Assembly: GCF_019393635.1 (NCBI RefSeq)
Contig: NC_057861.1
Location: 546,254,711-546,318,710, forward strand
Length of the DNA stretch: 64,000 bases
Direction of reading: 5' to 3'
Source of the DNA: Dromiciops gliroides
Taxonomy: Eukaryota; Chordata; Mammalia; Microbiotheria; Microbiotheriidae
The notes under the pieces were generated by a model, which worked only from the letters and a program-made list of their open reading frames with translations, ran no database searches and was not told the DNA's origin. Below, in pieces: positions 46,556-58,741 of the stretch. A program made the position numbers and the translations under genes. Each line of letters starts with the position of its first letter. The first letter of the stretch is position 1.

Positions 46556-47668
46556 CTGGTTCAACCTGGTGCATGAATCCCTTTTTACAATGTCACCTTC
46601 AAGTGATCTTCCAGCTTCCATTTAGAGACTTCTAAGGTCAAGGAATATAGGAGCTCTGGAAGAAGCAATTGTTGATATTTTTGTTGTTACAATGGCTAGA
46701 CATACTACATTTAGATAGGTCTTGAAGCGTTTGGGTTCTTGGCGTTTCTCAGCTAGTCTACTATTCATCATAAGTATGAAAACACTAAAAAAAAAAAATT
46801 ATGTGGGCTGGTCATTGAGTTCCCTGTTTATCCACATTGGTCTCTTTAGAAAGTCCCCTCTTCCACATTGGAATCATTTGTGTCATCAGAATGTTCATCT
46901 TGAAAGTATCCCAAACTTCTTGGGCCAACTTTACCTCTAGAATTCGGGGCGATGAGTTTTGCTACTTAACTTTTTTTTGAACTTTTGAAATCTTTCCCCT
47001 AAATCTAAAGTGTGCAGCAAGCTGACCAGTTTTCTCTTTTTTATTTATAACATAATCTGAAACAGCCACTTCCTCCCAAGGTTCCGGGCCTTTCTACTTT
47101 GGTAATCATGTTCTTCATATTGAATAGAACCAGGTCCAGCAGAGCAGTTCTCTTGGCCTCCTGCTCTGCCTTTGAAGTAGGAAATTATTATTAATGCAAG
47201 TCGAGCATTTATCAGCTGCTCTGATTCTAACAGAATGCTCCAGCAGAGAAGAAGCTAAAGAACAGAACACTGAGGACAAGCATTTTTAAGAAATAGGAGG
47301 ATGATGAGAAGCCAGCACAGCCGACAAAGAAGAAATAAAGAGGCTGGAAAGTGGTATGGGCACCACAGAGGAAGGACTGGGTTTGCATTCAGAAGGCTTC
47401 GGAGTTCAAGTTCTAACTGCTATTTTATTATTGGGTGACCTGGCAAATCGCTTTTTCACTTTCCTAGGCCTCATTTACTTCAGATGTAGAGCCAGCCTAG
47501 AGTAGGACCAGTCTTCTTTCCACACCATCTTTTCAACCTTAATCTATTATTCTGTGAAAGAAGAAATGCCAGCACTATAGAGGCCTCTCATTACTACACC
47601 CAAGAAAATAACTTGCTGATAACAGCTAAATATTATTGTTAATTTATTATTATTATTAGATGTTGGCT
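46556..47668. other. Intergenic, unique-looking
   Basis: No gene or repeat supported. Confidence 0.4.
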
Positions 47669-47677
47669 ATTAAATGA

Positions 47678-47943
47678 TTGGAGGCAGCTGGATGGCTCAG
47701 TGGAAAGAATGCTGGGCCTAAAGTCAGGAAAACCTGAATTCAAATCCAGCCTCAGACTCATACTAGTTGTAGGACCCTGGGGAAGTCACTTAACCTCTGC
47801 TTGCCTCAATCCTGTGGAGAAGGAAATGGCGAACCATTCCAGTATTTTTGCCAAGAAAACCCCATACACAGTCCTACTGGTGGGCTGTGGTCCATAGTCA
47901 TGATGGAGGAGTCACAATGAGTCATGACTGAACAATAATGACA
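47678..47943 (+). mobile_element. MAR1-like CORE-SINE, near full length
   Basis: It runs from ggaggcagctggatggctca to gagtcatgactgaacaataa. The target duplication ATTAAATGA is exact at 47669-47677 and 47944-47952. Confidence 0.9.
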
Positions 47944-47952
47944 ATTAAATGA

Positions 47953-48589
47953 CTACCGTGCTAGGCACTGGGGAAGAGACAAATTTAGATAAGACAGAGT
48001 GTTTGTCCTCGTGAAGTTTAAGTCCAGAAATGCTTCTTTACTCCCAGTATGTTTTAACCTCTCATTTTAGATTAGCAGAGCCAGACCTATTGTGGAGCAA
48101 CTAGGCTTTTAGATGTCAATGTCTGGGCACTGGAGTGCTTCCTTCTCCCTCCTATGGATTCCAGTCACCTGACTGACTCACTCCCTCACACACCCTTTGT
48201 GCTGCCTTGTCCTACCCTAGAACTACCACTCCCCACATTGCCAAGGCCTGAGGAAGCCAGAGAGCTGGAAGCAATACATGTTGGGGGGGGGGGAGTAGAA
48301 TTGGCAATGATGGCAATATACTGGTGGCTTTTATCCCTTGGGTCTCCTAGAACTCTCCTGTATTATCAAATTCCCCTTCATTCTCAATTTCTTATTCTCA
48401 CATTTCTTCTTAGTGATGTTTCTCCTGAAGACAATCTCTTGTCACTCTCTCCCAGGCTGGTTGCATCTTCTCTCATGCTCCAACTCACACAGGGCCGGAC
48501 AGAGGAGCCGACATACTTCTTGTCCCTACGAACACCTCTGCTTTCAGATTTTTCTCTGTTGCCATCATTTGGCAGCTACCTTTCCTCCT
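47953..48589. other. Intergenic, old repeat piece then unique
   Basis: About 47955-48030 resembles the ancient repeat of 18.74 kb. The ORF at 48154-48609 has no recognised domain and overlaps the L2 edge. A G11 run lies near 48281-48292. Confidence 0.4.
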
Positions 48590-48868
48590 TTAAGTTTGAC
48601 TCAACATAAAGTTCCTCCAAGTCGGAGCTGAAATCTCACTTCAGGAAGCCTTTCCCAACCCCCCTTAATTCTAGTGCCTGCCTTCTGCTAGTGCCAGCAT
48701 TGCCTGTCTAGTCATTGTCAGTACATAGTTTGCTTGTTATCTCCCCCCTAGACTGTGAGCTCCTAAACGGCAAAGATTGCCTTCTGCCTTTCATTGTGTT
48801 CTTAATGCTTAGCTCAGTACCTGGCCCATAGTAGGGCCTTAACAAATGTTTATTTACTGCCTGACTGA
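48590..48868 (+). mobile_element. L2-like 3' end
   Basis: The order is tcacttcaggaagcctttcc, ctagactgtgagctcctaaa, ggcccatagtagggccttaa, then caaatgtttatt. Confidence 0.8.
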
Positions 48869-49189
48869 CTAGATCCTCATTATTTATCAGCTGTGGACCC
48901 CTCCTCCCTAACAAGTAGAATAACACACTCACAGCCTTTTCTCTCCCAATTCCTACCCCTCTACCCCCATCTTCAAACAGCCTAGACTTCCAGGTTCTCA
49001 ACCTCCTCCCTCCATTCCCATTGACCTCTATCTTCAAATGACTTTAACCTTCACAAAAGAAACCCTCCCCTAACCCCCAACTAAATTTGCTGCAAGTGCT
49101 GAAGTTATAGTTCTGGAGGTATAGATAGAAAGGAATTGTTTTTGCTGCTCCCATAGTTTTCTATGCAGTCAGAAAGAGGGTCTGGAAAA
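48869..49189. other. Intergenic, no feature
   Basis: Unique-looking, C-rich near 48890-49020. Confidence 0.35.
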
Positions 49190-49405
49190 TGGGTTCTTAA
49201 CCTTTATTGTGTCATAGACCACTCCACTTTGGCATTTTGGTGAAACCCATGAGCCCCTTCTCTGAATTGTGTCTTTAAATGCATAAAATTAAATATGTAG
49301 AATTATAAAGGAAACCAAAAGCTAGTGGAAATAAAAATGTAATTTTGTTCCTATCCAAGTTCACAGAGTCCCCCTGTTATCAATCCATGGACCCTAGGCT
49401 ACAAC
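49190..49405 (+). mobile_element. hAT-like element family A
   Basis: It starts atgggttcttaacctttatt and ends atccatggaccctaggct, with aagctagtggaaataaaaat in the body, as in the 20.1 kb copy. Confidence 0.55.
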
Positions 49406-50762
49406 TACAAATCATTTTTATGGAATTGTATTTGTTGCCTTCCAGTTGAAAAGCTTTTTACCATCAGAGTGAAGCTGTTTGCTTTCCCTCCCTCACAACT
49501 GCCAGAAAGCCACTAGCCACAGCATGACCACATTAAGAACTGTACTGAACTTTTTTCTTCCATTTCCCAGGTGATTCTTCCCACCCTGTAGGCTTTCTTG
49601 TTTACCTTTTTTTTTTTTTTTTTAAATTCATGCAGTATTCCTTAGGGGGTTAAAAATCACTTTGGCTAATAGTCTGTCAAGTGTGTAGCACCCCGCCCCA
49701 CACACATCTCTTTGTTCTACTGTCGGCTTCTGCAGGATGCTTTGAAGAAAGAAAGCCGTTAACTTCACATTTAGTTTTTGGCAGAAAGACAGGTGCCATG
49801 TTTTACTTGCTGCGTGTCTCGGTGCCCCTGCATGGGCAATAACAAAACCAATTCAAGAAAGGCTGTGAGGAGAGAAAAGCTTAGAAACCCTGAAAAAAGA
49901 GCCAGATGAACAGCTGAGACGACTGGGATGAGGGGACTACTACAACTATGCATGATAATAAGATTATAACAATACCTAAATGATTAAAGCCATTATTTCC
50001 TCTGAGCTCAGTCTGTGACCTGGGATGAACATTTCCATTAACCACCAAAAAAAAAAAAACAAAAAACAACACAGTCATAAATAAAAGCTCCTTCAAGCTA
50101 ATGACAAGAGCAGAAATTCAAATGCTTGGTTCAAAAGCCAAGACATGAATTGTTTGAAATGGGAAGGGAACACTGACTGAGCAGTAAAGATCCAACCCAA
50201 ATAAAAGTGCCAGATCCACATGTAAATACTGCTGTTCAAATGGAAAAACCAATAATGGTCCTACAGAAAAGACAATGAAAGATACTTCCCTCTTCTCCTC
50301 AGAAAGGTGAGGGCTACATGTTGTGTATTTTGTCAGATACAGTCATGGTCTTAGTTATTTTTCCTTATTTGTTTCTTCTTTAAAACAAAGAGTTAATGGT
50401 AGGGGGAGGGGGGAGGAAAGAAAGAGGAAAGAGGAAGATATCTAGAAATAACTGATATATAAAACTTATTTTTGAAATTAAAAAAAAAGACTAAAATAAA
50501 CAAATACTGTTCATCTAGAGACCAAAGGGGAGATGCTAAAAACAAATCAAATAGTAGCTAAAACAATCTGGTGTAGTGTGCAGTTAGGTGGAGAGGGAGA
50601 GAATTAATTACAGCAAAATGATCAAATCTGTTTTGTAAAAAGTTAGGAGAACCTGTAAGTAGGTCCACCTGAAAAGTGAAGTCAAACAATTTTGAATACC
50701 AGTAATCAGATTTATATACAAACATGATTAGTAAAATGTCTTGCTGAATACATTTCTAGAAC
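49406..50762. other. Intergenic, no gene
   Basis: T17 and A12 runs lie near 49606-49623 and 50046-50060. A G/A-rich stretch at 50400-50440 may be a worn retroelement 3' end, not resolved. Confidence 0.4.
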
Positions 50763-50779
50763 AATAATGTATTACCCTA

Positions 50780-50931
50780 GGGGGCGGCTGGGTGGCGCAG
50801 TGGATAAAGCACTGGCCCTGGATTCAGGAGTACCTGAGTTCAAATCCGACCTCGGACTCTTGACACTTACTAGCTATGTGACCCTGGGCAAGTCACTTAA
50901 CCCCCACTGCCCCGCAAAACAAAACAAAACA
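50780..50931 (+). mobile_element. WSINE1-like SINE, full length
   Basis: It runs from ggggcggctgggtggcgcag to a (CAAAA)n tail. The 17-bp target duplication AATAATGTATTACCCTA is exact at 50763-50779 and 50932-50948. Confidence 0.95.
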
Positions 50932-51025
50932 AATAATGTATTACCCTAAACAAGATGGTGAACTATAGAAATATGACCTATAATAAGATGAGTCTGCGTA
51001 GCCTAAGGGTCAATATCCACCCCCT

Positions 51026-51175
51026 CTTTTTTTTTGGAAACTCCCTATTTTGCCCAGGCTGGAAGCGCAGGAGCCACTGAAGGCCTGACCCTGCTCTTGC
51101 TTTGCACATTAACTCTAACCTCCTGGTTTCCAACCTGAATGCATTAGCTCCTCAGGTGAAGTGGTTCACTATCTC
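51026..51175 (-). pseudogene. Probable 7SL RNA (signal recognition particle RNA) pseudogene, 5' truncated
   Basis: On the + strand a T10 run is followed by ctccctattttgcccaggct and then sequence that aligns, from memory, to the reverse complement of the 3' half of 7SL RNA. The 13-mer tgcccaggctgga is exact. A stretch from aggc to acct (about 51082-51119) aligns without gaps at roughly 24 of 38 positions. The later tttccaacctg matches the tttccgacctg of 7SL. The T run is the A tail of a minus-strand retrocopy. The 5' domain is missing or too worn. It could in principle be a 7SL-derived SINE, but marsupials are not known to have Alu-like families. Confidence 0.65.
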
Positions 51176-51424
51176 CATGCAAGACTCAGGACAGACACTC
51201 AGCAGTTTTGTCCATCACAGATCAGAATCTTATTAAGGGTTTACGAACATGGCCATTGAGATGGGCAACAATACATCTTTAAACATAGATAAATCTCAAC
51301 CAAAGGACATTTATCCTGCAACTTCAAGAATATGGAATGTGACTGGCCAACCAAGGAGCAAAGACAGGACCATTATGCCCCTATATTTATGTCAACTAGG
51401 GGATATAATGCTTTACTATAACAC
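51176..51424. other. Intergenic, no feature
   Basis: No repeat recognised. The 130-codon ORF at 51249-51641 ends within a MIR remnant and has no known domain. Confidence 0.35.
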
Positions 51425-51990
51425 ATGGGAATTAAAGAAATTTAGGGTTGGTGAGGCCTTAGGTTCTCTAGTCCAACCCCTACTTGTTAAAATTGGAGCA
51501 ACCGAGGCCCTAATTTTTGAAGTAACTTGTCTTAAGATATATAGGTTCACGTGCCTGCCTGCCACCCAAGAAGACCTTGTCCACAAGCACCTGGAGGCCA
51601 TAGGTCAGCTGCCTGTGAAGAAGGGAAAAGTCAAGAGCTGAGTTTTCTCCCTGGAGCTGGGACTGAACTTGGTTTTGATTCACTCTGTGGTCTCTGATGT
51701 TCCCCTGGCTTGGTGGATTTCAGGGTAGTGGATCTAGGCCGAGGAAACTGGGACTTGGGGGAATTTCCTCTTTTTTTATTCAGATGCAACCAAGAGATAA
51801 TGTTTTATATAAGACCCTACAGCCCTGGGTTGGTTTTTTTTTTAGTTTCTTGTTAAATGTCTATTAAAAAACAATTATTATGCTGTAGTGCACACACACA
51901 CACAAAGATATATAGGTTCAAAGTAGCAGAGCTGGGATTTGAACCCAGGTCTGCTGATTTCAATTTCAGTACTCCTTCTCCCATAGTTTT
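51425..51990 (-). mobile_element. Two worn MIR-like remnants
   Basis: About 51425-51560 (ttctctagtccaacccctac) and 51905-51990 (gcagagctgggatttgaacc). An (AC)7 lies between, at 51890-51903. Confidence 0.6.
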
Positions 51991-52299
51991 GGTTTGGACA
52001 CCAATAGGACTTGAATTTTACAGGACTTTGAATTTTACCATCCAAGAAAGGATTCCTTTGTTCTGGTTGGTTGAACTAACCAATCATCCTACTATAATCT
52101 TTGTGCCCTTTAACCAGTCTAATTCAATAAATGTTCCACAAAACTTACAATAAAATACTTATGTGCCACAGAAACTGGAATTTCCTGACATTAATACTAT
52201 GTGCATTTATAAAATCACCTAAAAGTATCTTTCCTAAACACATACATTAATAAAAGAGAAAAATAGCAGATCAATGAATTGGGCATGCAAATAAAATTT
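51991..52299. other. Intergenic, A/T-rich
   Basis: No feature supported. Confidence 0.35.
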
Positions 52300-55085
52300 T
52301 TTAAAAAGAAACAAATTTAAAATCCCCAGCGAAACATTAAAATGGAAATCTTGAAAATCAAAGGAGAGATTAACAAAATTGAAAGTAAAAATAATTGAAT
52401 AAATAAAACCAGGAGCTGGTTATGTGGGGAAAAACAATAAGATAAACCCTTGTTTAATTTTATTCTTTTAAAAAGGAAAAAAGAAAAACAAATTACCAGC
52501 ACCAAAACCAAAAAGGGTTAAATGCACCACTAATAAAGATGAAATTGAAGCAATTATTAGAAGCTATTTTGCCTAATTATGTGCCAGTAAAACTGACAAA
52601 GTGGAATAGGTATATATTTCCAAAAATATAAATTGCCTAGATTAAAAAAAAAGAAATAAAATACTTAAATAACCTTATCTTAGAAAAATAAGTTTAAAGC
52701 CATAAATGAGTTTCCCTAAGAAAAAAATCCCCAGGACCAGGATGATTTGCAGATGAATTCTACCAAACATTTAAAGAATAATCAATCCAATATTATACAA
52801 ACTATCTGGAAGGAATCCTACCAAATTCCTTTCAAGATGCAAATAAGATTTTGATACCTAAACCAGGGAGAGCAAAAACAGAAAGATAGCTATAGGCCAA
52901 TTTTCCTAACAAATATTGATTTTAAAAATTCCATAAAACAGTAGTAAAGAGATTACAGCAATTTATTATAAAGATCCAATTGGGATTTATGCCAGGAATA
53001 CAGGACTGGTTCAATATTAGGAAAATTATAAGCATAATAACAACCAAAAAATCATGATTATATCAACAGATGCAGAAAAAACCTTTGACAAAATACAACA
53101 CCCATTCCTATCACAAAACACTAAAACATAGGAATAAAAATGGAACCTTTCTTAAAATAATAAATTAGTATCTAAAACCAAAAGCAACATTATTTATTTG
53201 TGATGGGGATAAACTAAAAGATCAGGGGTAAAGCAAGAATGCACATTAGCACCACTCTCATTCAATATTATATTAGAAATGCCAACTATACCAATAAGAC
53301 AAAAGAAATTTGAGGACTAAAAATAGACAAAGAGGAAACAAAATTATCTTTGCAGATGATATGCTGGTATACTTAGAGAACCCTAGAGAATCAACTTTAA
53401 AACTAATTGAGACAATTAACAACTTTTGCAAAGTTTCAGGATATAAAATAAATCCACCCACATAAATCATCAGTATTTCTATATATTACCAACAAAACCC
53501 AGCAAGAAGAGATAGAAAGATAAATTCCATTTAAAATAACTGCAGACAGGGGGCAGCTAGGTGGCACAGTGGATAAAGCACTGGCCCTGGATTCAGGAGG
53601 ACCTGAGTTCAAATCTGACCTCAGACACTTGACACTTACTAGCTGACCCTGGGCAAGTCACTTAACCCTCATTGCCCCACAAAAAAAAAAAGATTAAAAT
53701 AACTGCAGACAAAACAAAATACAGGGACACAATTACAAAACACTTTCCCCACAAATACATATCTAAACAATTGGAGAACTATTAATTCCTCATGGGTAGG
53801 TTGAATCAATATGATAAAAATGATAATTCTACTCAAATTAATTTACTTATTCAGTGCTATGGCAAAAAAGTATTTTATAGAACTAGAAAAAATTACCAAA
53901 TTCATCTGTGGAACAAAAGGTCAAGAATATCAAGGGACCTAGCATTATCAGGTTTCAAACTATATCACAAAGTGGTAATCATTAAAGCAATCTGGTACTG
54001 GCTAAGAAATAGAGTGGTGGATCAGTGGACTATATTAAGTATACAGTATACACTAGTAAATGACTATAGTAATCTAGTGTTTGATAAATCCAGAGATCCA
54101 AGCTTTGGGAGCAAGAACTCACTATTTGATTGGTCAAAGGATATAAACAGGCAGTTTCCAGATGAAGAAATCAAAGCTATCAATTGCCATATGAAAAAAT
54201 TGCCCTAAATTACTATTGATTAGAGAAATACAAATTAAAACAACTCTGAGGTACCACCTCATACCTATAAGATTGGCTAATATGACAAAAAAAGAAAATA
54301 ATAAATGTTGGAGAAGATGTGGAAAAATTGGAATACTAATGCACTGTTGGTGGAGTTGTGAACTGATTCAACCATTCTGGAGAGCAATTTGGAACTATGC
54401 CCAAAGGCCTATGGGTCTGTGCATACACCCTTTGACTAGTCATACCACTACTAGGTCTGTATCCCAAAGAGATCATAAAAAAGGGAAAAGGACCCACATG
54501 CACAAAAATATTTATAGCAGCTCTCTTTGTGGTGTCAAAGAATTGGAAATTGAAGGGAAGGCCATCAGTTGAGGAATGGCTGAACAAGTTGTGGTATATG
54601 AACGTAATGGAATACTATTTATTGTGCTATAAGAAATGATGAGCAGAAAGATTTCAGAAAAACCTGGAAAGACTTAAGTGGACTGATGCTGAGTGAAGTG
54701 AACAGAACCAGGAGAACATTGTACATAGTAACAGCAACACAGTGTGATGATCAACTGTGATAGACTTAGTTCTTCTAGAAAATGCTCTCCACATCCAGAA
54801 AAAAGAACTGTGGGATCTGAATGCAGATTGAACTAAACTGTTTCTACTTTTTTTCTTTTTTGAGGTTTTTCCCTTTTGTTCTGATTCTTCTTTCACAGCA
54901 TGACTAACGCAGAAATGTTTAATGTGATTGTATATATATATAACCTATATCAAATTGCTTTCTGTCTTGGGGAGGGGACAGGGGAGGGAGAAGAAATTGG
55001 AACTCAACGTCTTATAAAAACAAATGTTGAAAACTATCTTTACATGTAAATGGAAAATAATAAAATACTTTTATGATTTTAAAAA
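52300..55085 (+). mobile_element. L1 ORF2 to 3' end, decayed, with internal deletion
   Basis: From about 52300 the sequence follows L1 ORF2: the linker, reverse transcriptase region (52740-53460, including a FADD-type block near 53352), then C-terminal part (53790-54580) and a 3' UTR with tgtcttggggaggggac and an A-rich tail to 55085. Many stops and frameshifts break it. About 54115-54135 it jumps from the tactatttga block straight to tggtcaaaggatataaac, losing a few hundred bases. A young SINE splits it at 53549. Confidence 0.85.
53549..53695 (+). mobile_element. WSINE1-like SINE, full length
   Basis: It runs from gggggcagctaggtggcaca to an A tail. The 16-bp target duplication AAAATAACTGCAGACA is exact at 53533-53548 and 53696-53711, within the L1. 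Confidence 0.95.
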
Positions 55086-56420
55086 AAGAACTCACCATTT
55101 GACAAAAATTGCTGGGAAAACATGGAAAGCAATTTGGCAGAAATTGGGCATAGACCAACATATCATACCATATGCCAAGATAAGGCCAAAAGGGGTACAT
55201 AATCTAGATATAAAAGGTGATATTATAAGTAAATTGGGGGAGCTTAGGAACATGTACCTGTCACAGCCATGGATAATGGAAGAGTTTGTGACCAAACAAG
55301 AGATAGAGGAGATCACAGGAAGTAAAACTGATAATTATGATTACATGAAATTAAAAATGCAGCCAAAATTAAGAGGAAAGGAAGAAACTGGAGGGGGGGT
55401 CATAAAGTTTCCCTGATAAAGATTCCATTTCTCAAATATGTAAGGAGCTGACCCAAAATTACAAAAAATAGATCCATCCTACAATTGATAAATGATCAAA
55501 GGATATGAACAGGCAGTTTTCAGAAGAAATCAAAATCATCTTCATATGAAAAAATACTCAATCACAATCGATTAGAGAAGTACAGATTCAAACAACTCTG
55601 AGGTAACACTTCACACCTATCATACTGGCTAAACATGACAGAAAATGAAAACAACAAATGCTGAAGGGATATGGAAAAAACTGGGGCCTTCATGGGTCGA
55701 GTTGTGAACCAGTCTAACCATTTTGGAGAACAATTTGGAACTATGCCCAAAGAGCTATAAAACTGTGTGTACCTTTTGACCCAGCAATGCCACTACTAGG
55801 TTTATATCCCAAAGAGATCAGAGAAAAGGGAAAAGGATCTATTCGTAGAAGAATATTTATAGCAGCTCTTTTTGTGGTGGCAAAGAATTGGAAAATGCTC
55901 CTCAGTTGGAGAATAGCTGAATAAGTTGTGGTATATGCTTGTGATGGAATACTATTGTGCTATAAGAAATGATGAACAGGATGATTTCAGAAAAAACTGG
56001 AAGACACATGAACTGATGCAAAGTGGCATAAATAGAAACAGGAGAACACTGAACTCAGTAACAGCAATATTTAAAGATGATCAACTGTGAAAGACTTAGC
56101 TACTCTGATCAAGACAAAGACAGTTTCAAAGACCCATAATGAAAAATGCTATCCACATCCAGAGAGAGAACCGATACTTTTTTAAGCTTTATTTTTCATG
56201 TGTGTGTGTGTTCTTTTCTAACATGACTAATATGGAAATATGTTTTACATGACTTCACATATATAAGTGATATCATATTGCTTGCCTTCTCAAGGAGTAA
56301 GGGAGGACCAGGAGGGAAAGAGAGAATTTAGAACTCAAGATTTTTTTTAATGAATGTATAAAAATTATTTTACATGTAATTGGGAAATATTTAATCAGAC
56401 AAATAAAATTAGATTAAAAA
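55086..56420 (+). mobile_element. Second L1 fragment, 5' truncated
   Basis: It starts aagaactcaccatttgacaa directly after the A tail of the previous L1 and runs through the C-terminal ORF2 to a 3' UTR of the other type (cttgccttctcaaggagt). It ends in an A-rich tail near 56420. Frames are broken. Confidence 0.8.
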
Positions 56421-56430
56421 TACAAGGAAG

Positions 56431-56586
56431 GGGGTGGCTAGGTGGCGCAGTGGATAAAGCACCGGCCCTGGATTCAGGAGTTCCTGAGTTCAAATCTGGC
56501 CTCAGACACTTGACACTTACTAGCTGTGTGACCCTGGGCAAGTCACTTAACCCCATTGCCCCGTAAAAAAAAAAAAAAAAAAAAAC
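56431..56586 (+). mobile_element. WSINE1-like SINE, full length
   Basis: It runs from gggtggctaggtggcgcagt to an A20 tail. The target duplication TACAAGGAAG is exact at 56421-56430 and 56587-56596. Confidence 0.95.
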
Positions 56587-56596
56587 TACAAGGAAG

Positions 56597-57060
56597 GAAG
56601 GAAGGAAAGAAAATGAAAGAAAGAATGAATGGGATAATTTCAGAAAACACTGGGAAGACATATGAACTAATGCAAAGTGAAGTGAGCAGAACCAGGAGAA
56701 CAATGTAAACAGTAACAATAATATTTTAATGATCAGCTATGAACAATTTAGCTAATCAATAGAATGATCCAAGGCACTTGCAAAAGACCCATAATGAAAA
56801 ATGCTGTCCACTTCCAAAGAGAAAACTGATGAACTCTAAGTGCAGATTGAAGCATACTGTTTTCACTTTCTTTATTTTTCTTGATTTAAAAAAAAACTTA
56901 TCTATATGGAAATATGTTTTACATAATTTCATATGTATAATTGATAGGATATTGCTTGCCTTCTCAATGGATGAGGGATGTGCTGGAGGGAGGGAAAGAA
57001 TTTGGAACTCAAAATGTTAAAAAAAAATTAATGTTAAAAATAAAGAAAAAAGGAAAAAAA
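56597..57060 (+). mobile_element. Third L1 3' fragment
   Basis: After a (GAAG)n start it holds the ORF2 end (gaagtgagcagaaccaggag) and a 3' UTR with cttgccttctcaatggatg, then an A-rich tail. Confidence 0.8.
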
Positions 57061-57619
57061 AAGAAACAAAAGAAACAAGTATCTTTCATTAAATCAATGC
57101 TTCCCTATCCCAAACCTCCCTGGTTCTCTGTGTGTTGCAGCCTAGGTAGGTAATTACCTTTCCTCTCTCTAGTTCCTAGTTCTGTCAAGGAATAAGCAAA
57201 TAAAACTAATAAATAGATGTAGAAATGTACAAAATGTAATAAACTTTATTCATAGGTGAGCTCCTTAGGCCTATCCTTGAAGCCTATTTTCTCTTATTTT
57301 AGGCATAATTCTAAAAAATGTGGTTATCTGACTTGTCTGCTCATAGCATATTTGAAGCAGCAAATTAAGAGGGAGGGAGATGCTAGAAGCGGGAGCTTCA
57401 ATGGCAATGAGAAGCTATAGTGACATGCCCAATACTGAGGAAAGAGAGAGAAACCTAGAAAACAGACACCAGAATTCACAAACTTTAGCAATCTCGGGGC
57501 TATTTAATATAAAATCTCCCTTCCTAACTTAATATCCTCTGTAGGCATCACTGTATTACAGCTGAACACAGTAACTGATGTTCATCATTATTGCCCTGAG
57601 TGATCCAGAAAATGCTAAA
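57061..57619. other. Intergenic, no feature
   Basis: No repeat or gene supported. Confidence 0.35.
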
Positions 57620-58145
57620 TGACTTAGCATAGTACAATGGACTGAACACTAGATGATTTCAAGTCTGTCCCTGGGCTCACGTCCCTGCTCTTCCACTTAC
57701 TTCCCCTGTATCCTTGGGCAAAGCATTTCACTCCTGGGCCTCAGTTACTTCATCTGTAAAACAAAAGGTTTGAACTCTGCACTAAAGCTGGTATCCTTAG
57801 ACTCTAAGATTGTTTGTTGTTCAGTTGTTTTCAGTCATGTTCAACTGTCCATGATCCCAAAGAGTGGCTTGACAGTTCCTTTTCCAGTTCATTTAACAGA
57901 TAAGGAAATTGAGGCAAATGGTTGAGTGACTTGCCCAGGGTCAAATAGCTAGTATCTGAGGCTGAATTTAAACTCATGAAGATGAGTCTTCCCAGTTCCA
58001 AGCTCTGTGTTTTATCCCCTGCACCACCTAGCTGTCCTGTCCTAAGATAAGTCACTTCATTTCTCTGGTCCTCAGTTTCCTTATCTGTAAAATGAATAGG
58101 ATGGACCTCTAAGTTCTCTTCCAACTTTAAAGCTATGATAATATG
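57620..58145. mobile_element. MIR, MAR1 (reverse) and MIR in series
   Basis: MIR forward 57620-57800; MAR1 reverse 57810-58035 ending ctgcaccacctagctgtcc; MIR forward 58036-58145 (cagtttccttatctgtaaaa). Confidence 0.75.
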
Positions 58146-58224
58146 TGAAGTATTCACCATTTAAGAAGGCAGGGGATTGTATAAATGCATTTTGTAAAAT
58201 AAGTTTTGGGGATTTTGAGAGACA

Positions 58225-58585
58225 GTATGGCATGATAGAAGCAGCTGAGGCAGATGATTAGAGTGCTGGGTCTGGAATCAGGAAGACTCATCTTCCTGAG
58301 TTCAAATGTGACCTCCAATACGTACTAGTTGTGTGACCCTGGGCAAGTCACTTAACCCTGTTTGTCTCAGTTCCCTGTAAAATGAGCTGGAGAAGGAAAT
58401 GGCAAACCACTCTAGTATCTTTGCCAAGAAACCCCAAATGGGGTCACAGAATCAGACACAACTGAAACAAATGAACAACAACATGGCACAACAGATTGAG
58501 AACTGGCCTTGGAGCCTGGAATCCCATCTCTGACATATACTGGCTATGTGACCCTGGGCAAGTCATTTACTCTCAGTGCTCTAGG
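58225..58585 (+). mobile_element. MIR-like SINE split by MAR1
   Basis: MAR1 at about 58238-58482 (agcagctgaggcagatgatt to gaacaacaac) lies in a MIR. The worn flanks ATGGCATGATAGA and ATGGCACAACAGA agree at 10 of 13. The MIR resumes to 58577. Confidence 0.7.
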
Positions 58586-58741
58586 CCAGGACTTCTTAAA
58601 CTTTTTCTACTCGCAACCTCTTTGCCCAAGAAATTTTTAACCAATTCCGGGTATATAGGCATATAAAATAGGTATACATAACCTTTAACTTGCCAAATTT
58701 TTCTAGACCCCCACATTCAGACCCACAGTTCAAGAAGCTAG
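58586..58741 (+). mobile_element. hAT-like element family A with 8-bp target duplication
   Basis: It starts ccaggacttcttaaac and ends gttcaagaagctag. The exact 8-bp duplication GCTCTAGG lies at 58578-58585 and 58742-58749. Eight bases is the hAT rule. Confidence 0.75.

Noticed and set aside
48154-48631. ORFs of 151 and 97 codons
   Set aside because: Overlapping frames in pyrimidine-rich DNA that run into an L2 tail. No domain.
51249-51641. ORF of 130 codons
   Set aside because: It overlaps a MIR remnant and has no recognised domain or splice context.
53792-54572. Two neighbouring ORFs resembling an enzyme
   Set aside because: They are pieces of decayed L1 ORF2, not a host gene.
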